Part shown: piece by piece, positions 63,642 through 64,000 of the stretch
Layout: every line of letters starts with the position of its first letter
Position numbering within the stretch: position 1 is the first letter of the stretch
From: Eriocheir sinensis
Taxonomy: Eukaryota; Arthropoda; Malacostraca; Decapoda; Varunidae
Length of the DNA: 64,000 nt
Direction: 5' to 3'
Assembly: GCF_024679095.1 (NCBI RefSeq)
Contig: NC_066513.1
Coordinates: 5,480,482 to 5,544,481 of the forward strand
Made by a program: the position numbers and the translations under genes
The notes under the pieces: model-generated
Seen by the model: only the letters and a program-made list of their open reading frames with translations
Database searches by the model: none
Told to the model about the DNA's origin: nothing

Positions 63642-64000
63642 CAGGGGCGGAATCCACAAACATACACACTAACTGCGAACTAACATAACTACGCACTATT
63701 GATTTAGCGACCGATGTTAGCGTCAGATTCACGAAGCAAACCTTAGATGGTAGTTAGAGGCGCGCTAAGTCAGCGAGGTCGCTGATTGGTTGATGCCGTC
63801 ATTGGCCTTGCAGCGAATCGCAAGCACGTTTACAGAACCGTCAGCCAATCCTAGGGAGCCCCCTCCAGCTGCTGGTTCAAGAAACCCATTCTCTTTTCCC
63901 ATTTTTCTTCATTTTAAGGCAAACTGTACTAAATCGTAATCTACGAATTCAATTATTTCATTGTTTGCTGCACAGTGCTCCGTGACAGCTCAAGGCCACT
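63642..64000 (+). mobile_element. Left end of a possible DNA transposon, cut by the window edge
   Basis: AGGGGCGGAATCCACAAACA begins a region with CTAACTGCGAACTAACATAA and many TTAGCG/CGCTAA words, the style of PIF/Harbinger-like MITE subtermini such as the one at 51285. The partner end would be outside the window. Confidence 0.4.

Overview
This window looks like repeat-dense intergenic DNA from an arthropod, most likely a decapod crustacean. The reasons are: very long dinucleotide and trinucleotide arrays; several tRNA-derived SINE families; Jockey-like and CR1-like LINEs; BEL/Pao, Ty3/Gypsy, Penelope, PIF/Harbinger, hAT and TTAA-target elements side by side; and degenerate CCTAA/TTAGG (arthropod telomere-type) runs. 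The taxon is an inference, since I could run no search. I find no convincing host protein gene, rRNA gene or functional tRNA gene. Nearly every long coding stretch is a transposon protein or a broken piece of one, and many other long open frames are simple repeat read as protein.

Layout. 0.3-2.35 kb: a 2-kb CTT/CT pyrimidine tract. 2.4-4.2 kb: CR1-like LINE copy 1, split by a solo LTR. 4.4-5.1 kb: a 711-bp inverted-repeat DNA element. 5.8-16.8 kb: CR1-like LINE copy 2 (esterase-type ORF1, endonuclease, reverse transcriptase), blown apart by an antisense RTE-like fragment, a TTAA-target element carrying a SINE, and a BEL/Pao retrotransposon that itself holds a solo LTR. 17-20.2 kb: an inverted repeat, CR1-like copy 3 on the minus strand, purine and CT tracts, and telomere-like runs. 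20.4-23.7 kb: SINEs, LINE tails, AT arrays and a 159-bp hAT MITE with a perfect 8-bp duplication. 23.9-25.9 kb: a Jockey-like LINE. 27.0-32.5 kb: a complete LTR-bounded Gmr1-like element (gag, protease, integrase, no reverse transcriptase). 33.3-35.9 kb: a minus-strand Jockey-like LINE split by a Harbinger-like element. 36.7-41.4 kb: a CsRn1/Kabuki-like gypsy. 42.5-48.0 kb: a Harbinger MITE, a HARBI1-like transposase remnant, a 313-bp tandem duplication, SINEs and Myb-like exons. 48.1-49.3 kb: a piggyBac-like element. 49.5-60.4 kb: one minus-strand gypsy spread over 10.9 kb by a TTAA MITE, a solo LTR, a foldback MITE, a SINE fragment and a hAT transposon that contains a Penelope-like element that in turn contains a palindromic hAT MITE. 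60.4-64.0 kb: a LINE tail, a GAA tract, a SINE interrupted by a second copy of the GGTACC hAT, a GTA array and the end of another DNA element.

The elements do not form a host pathway. What they give is a readable insertion history. In several places, removing an insert and one target-site copy puts the interrupted reading frame back in register, which fixes both the boundary and the order of events. The most unusual single unit is the Gmr1-like element at 27.0-32.5 kb. Its gag frame ends in a UGA followed directly by CUAG, a known readthrough context, and opens in the same frame into protease and integrase, while the reverse transcriptase that should follow integrase is missing.
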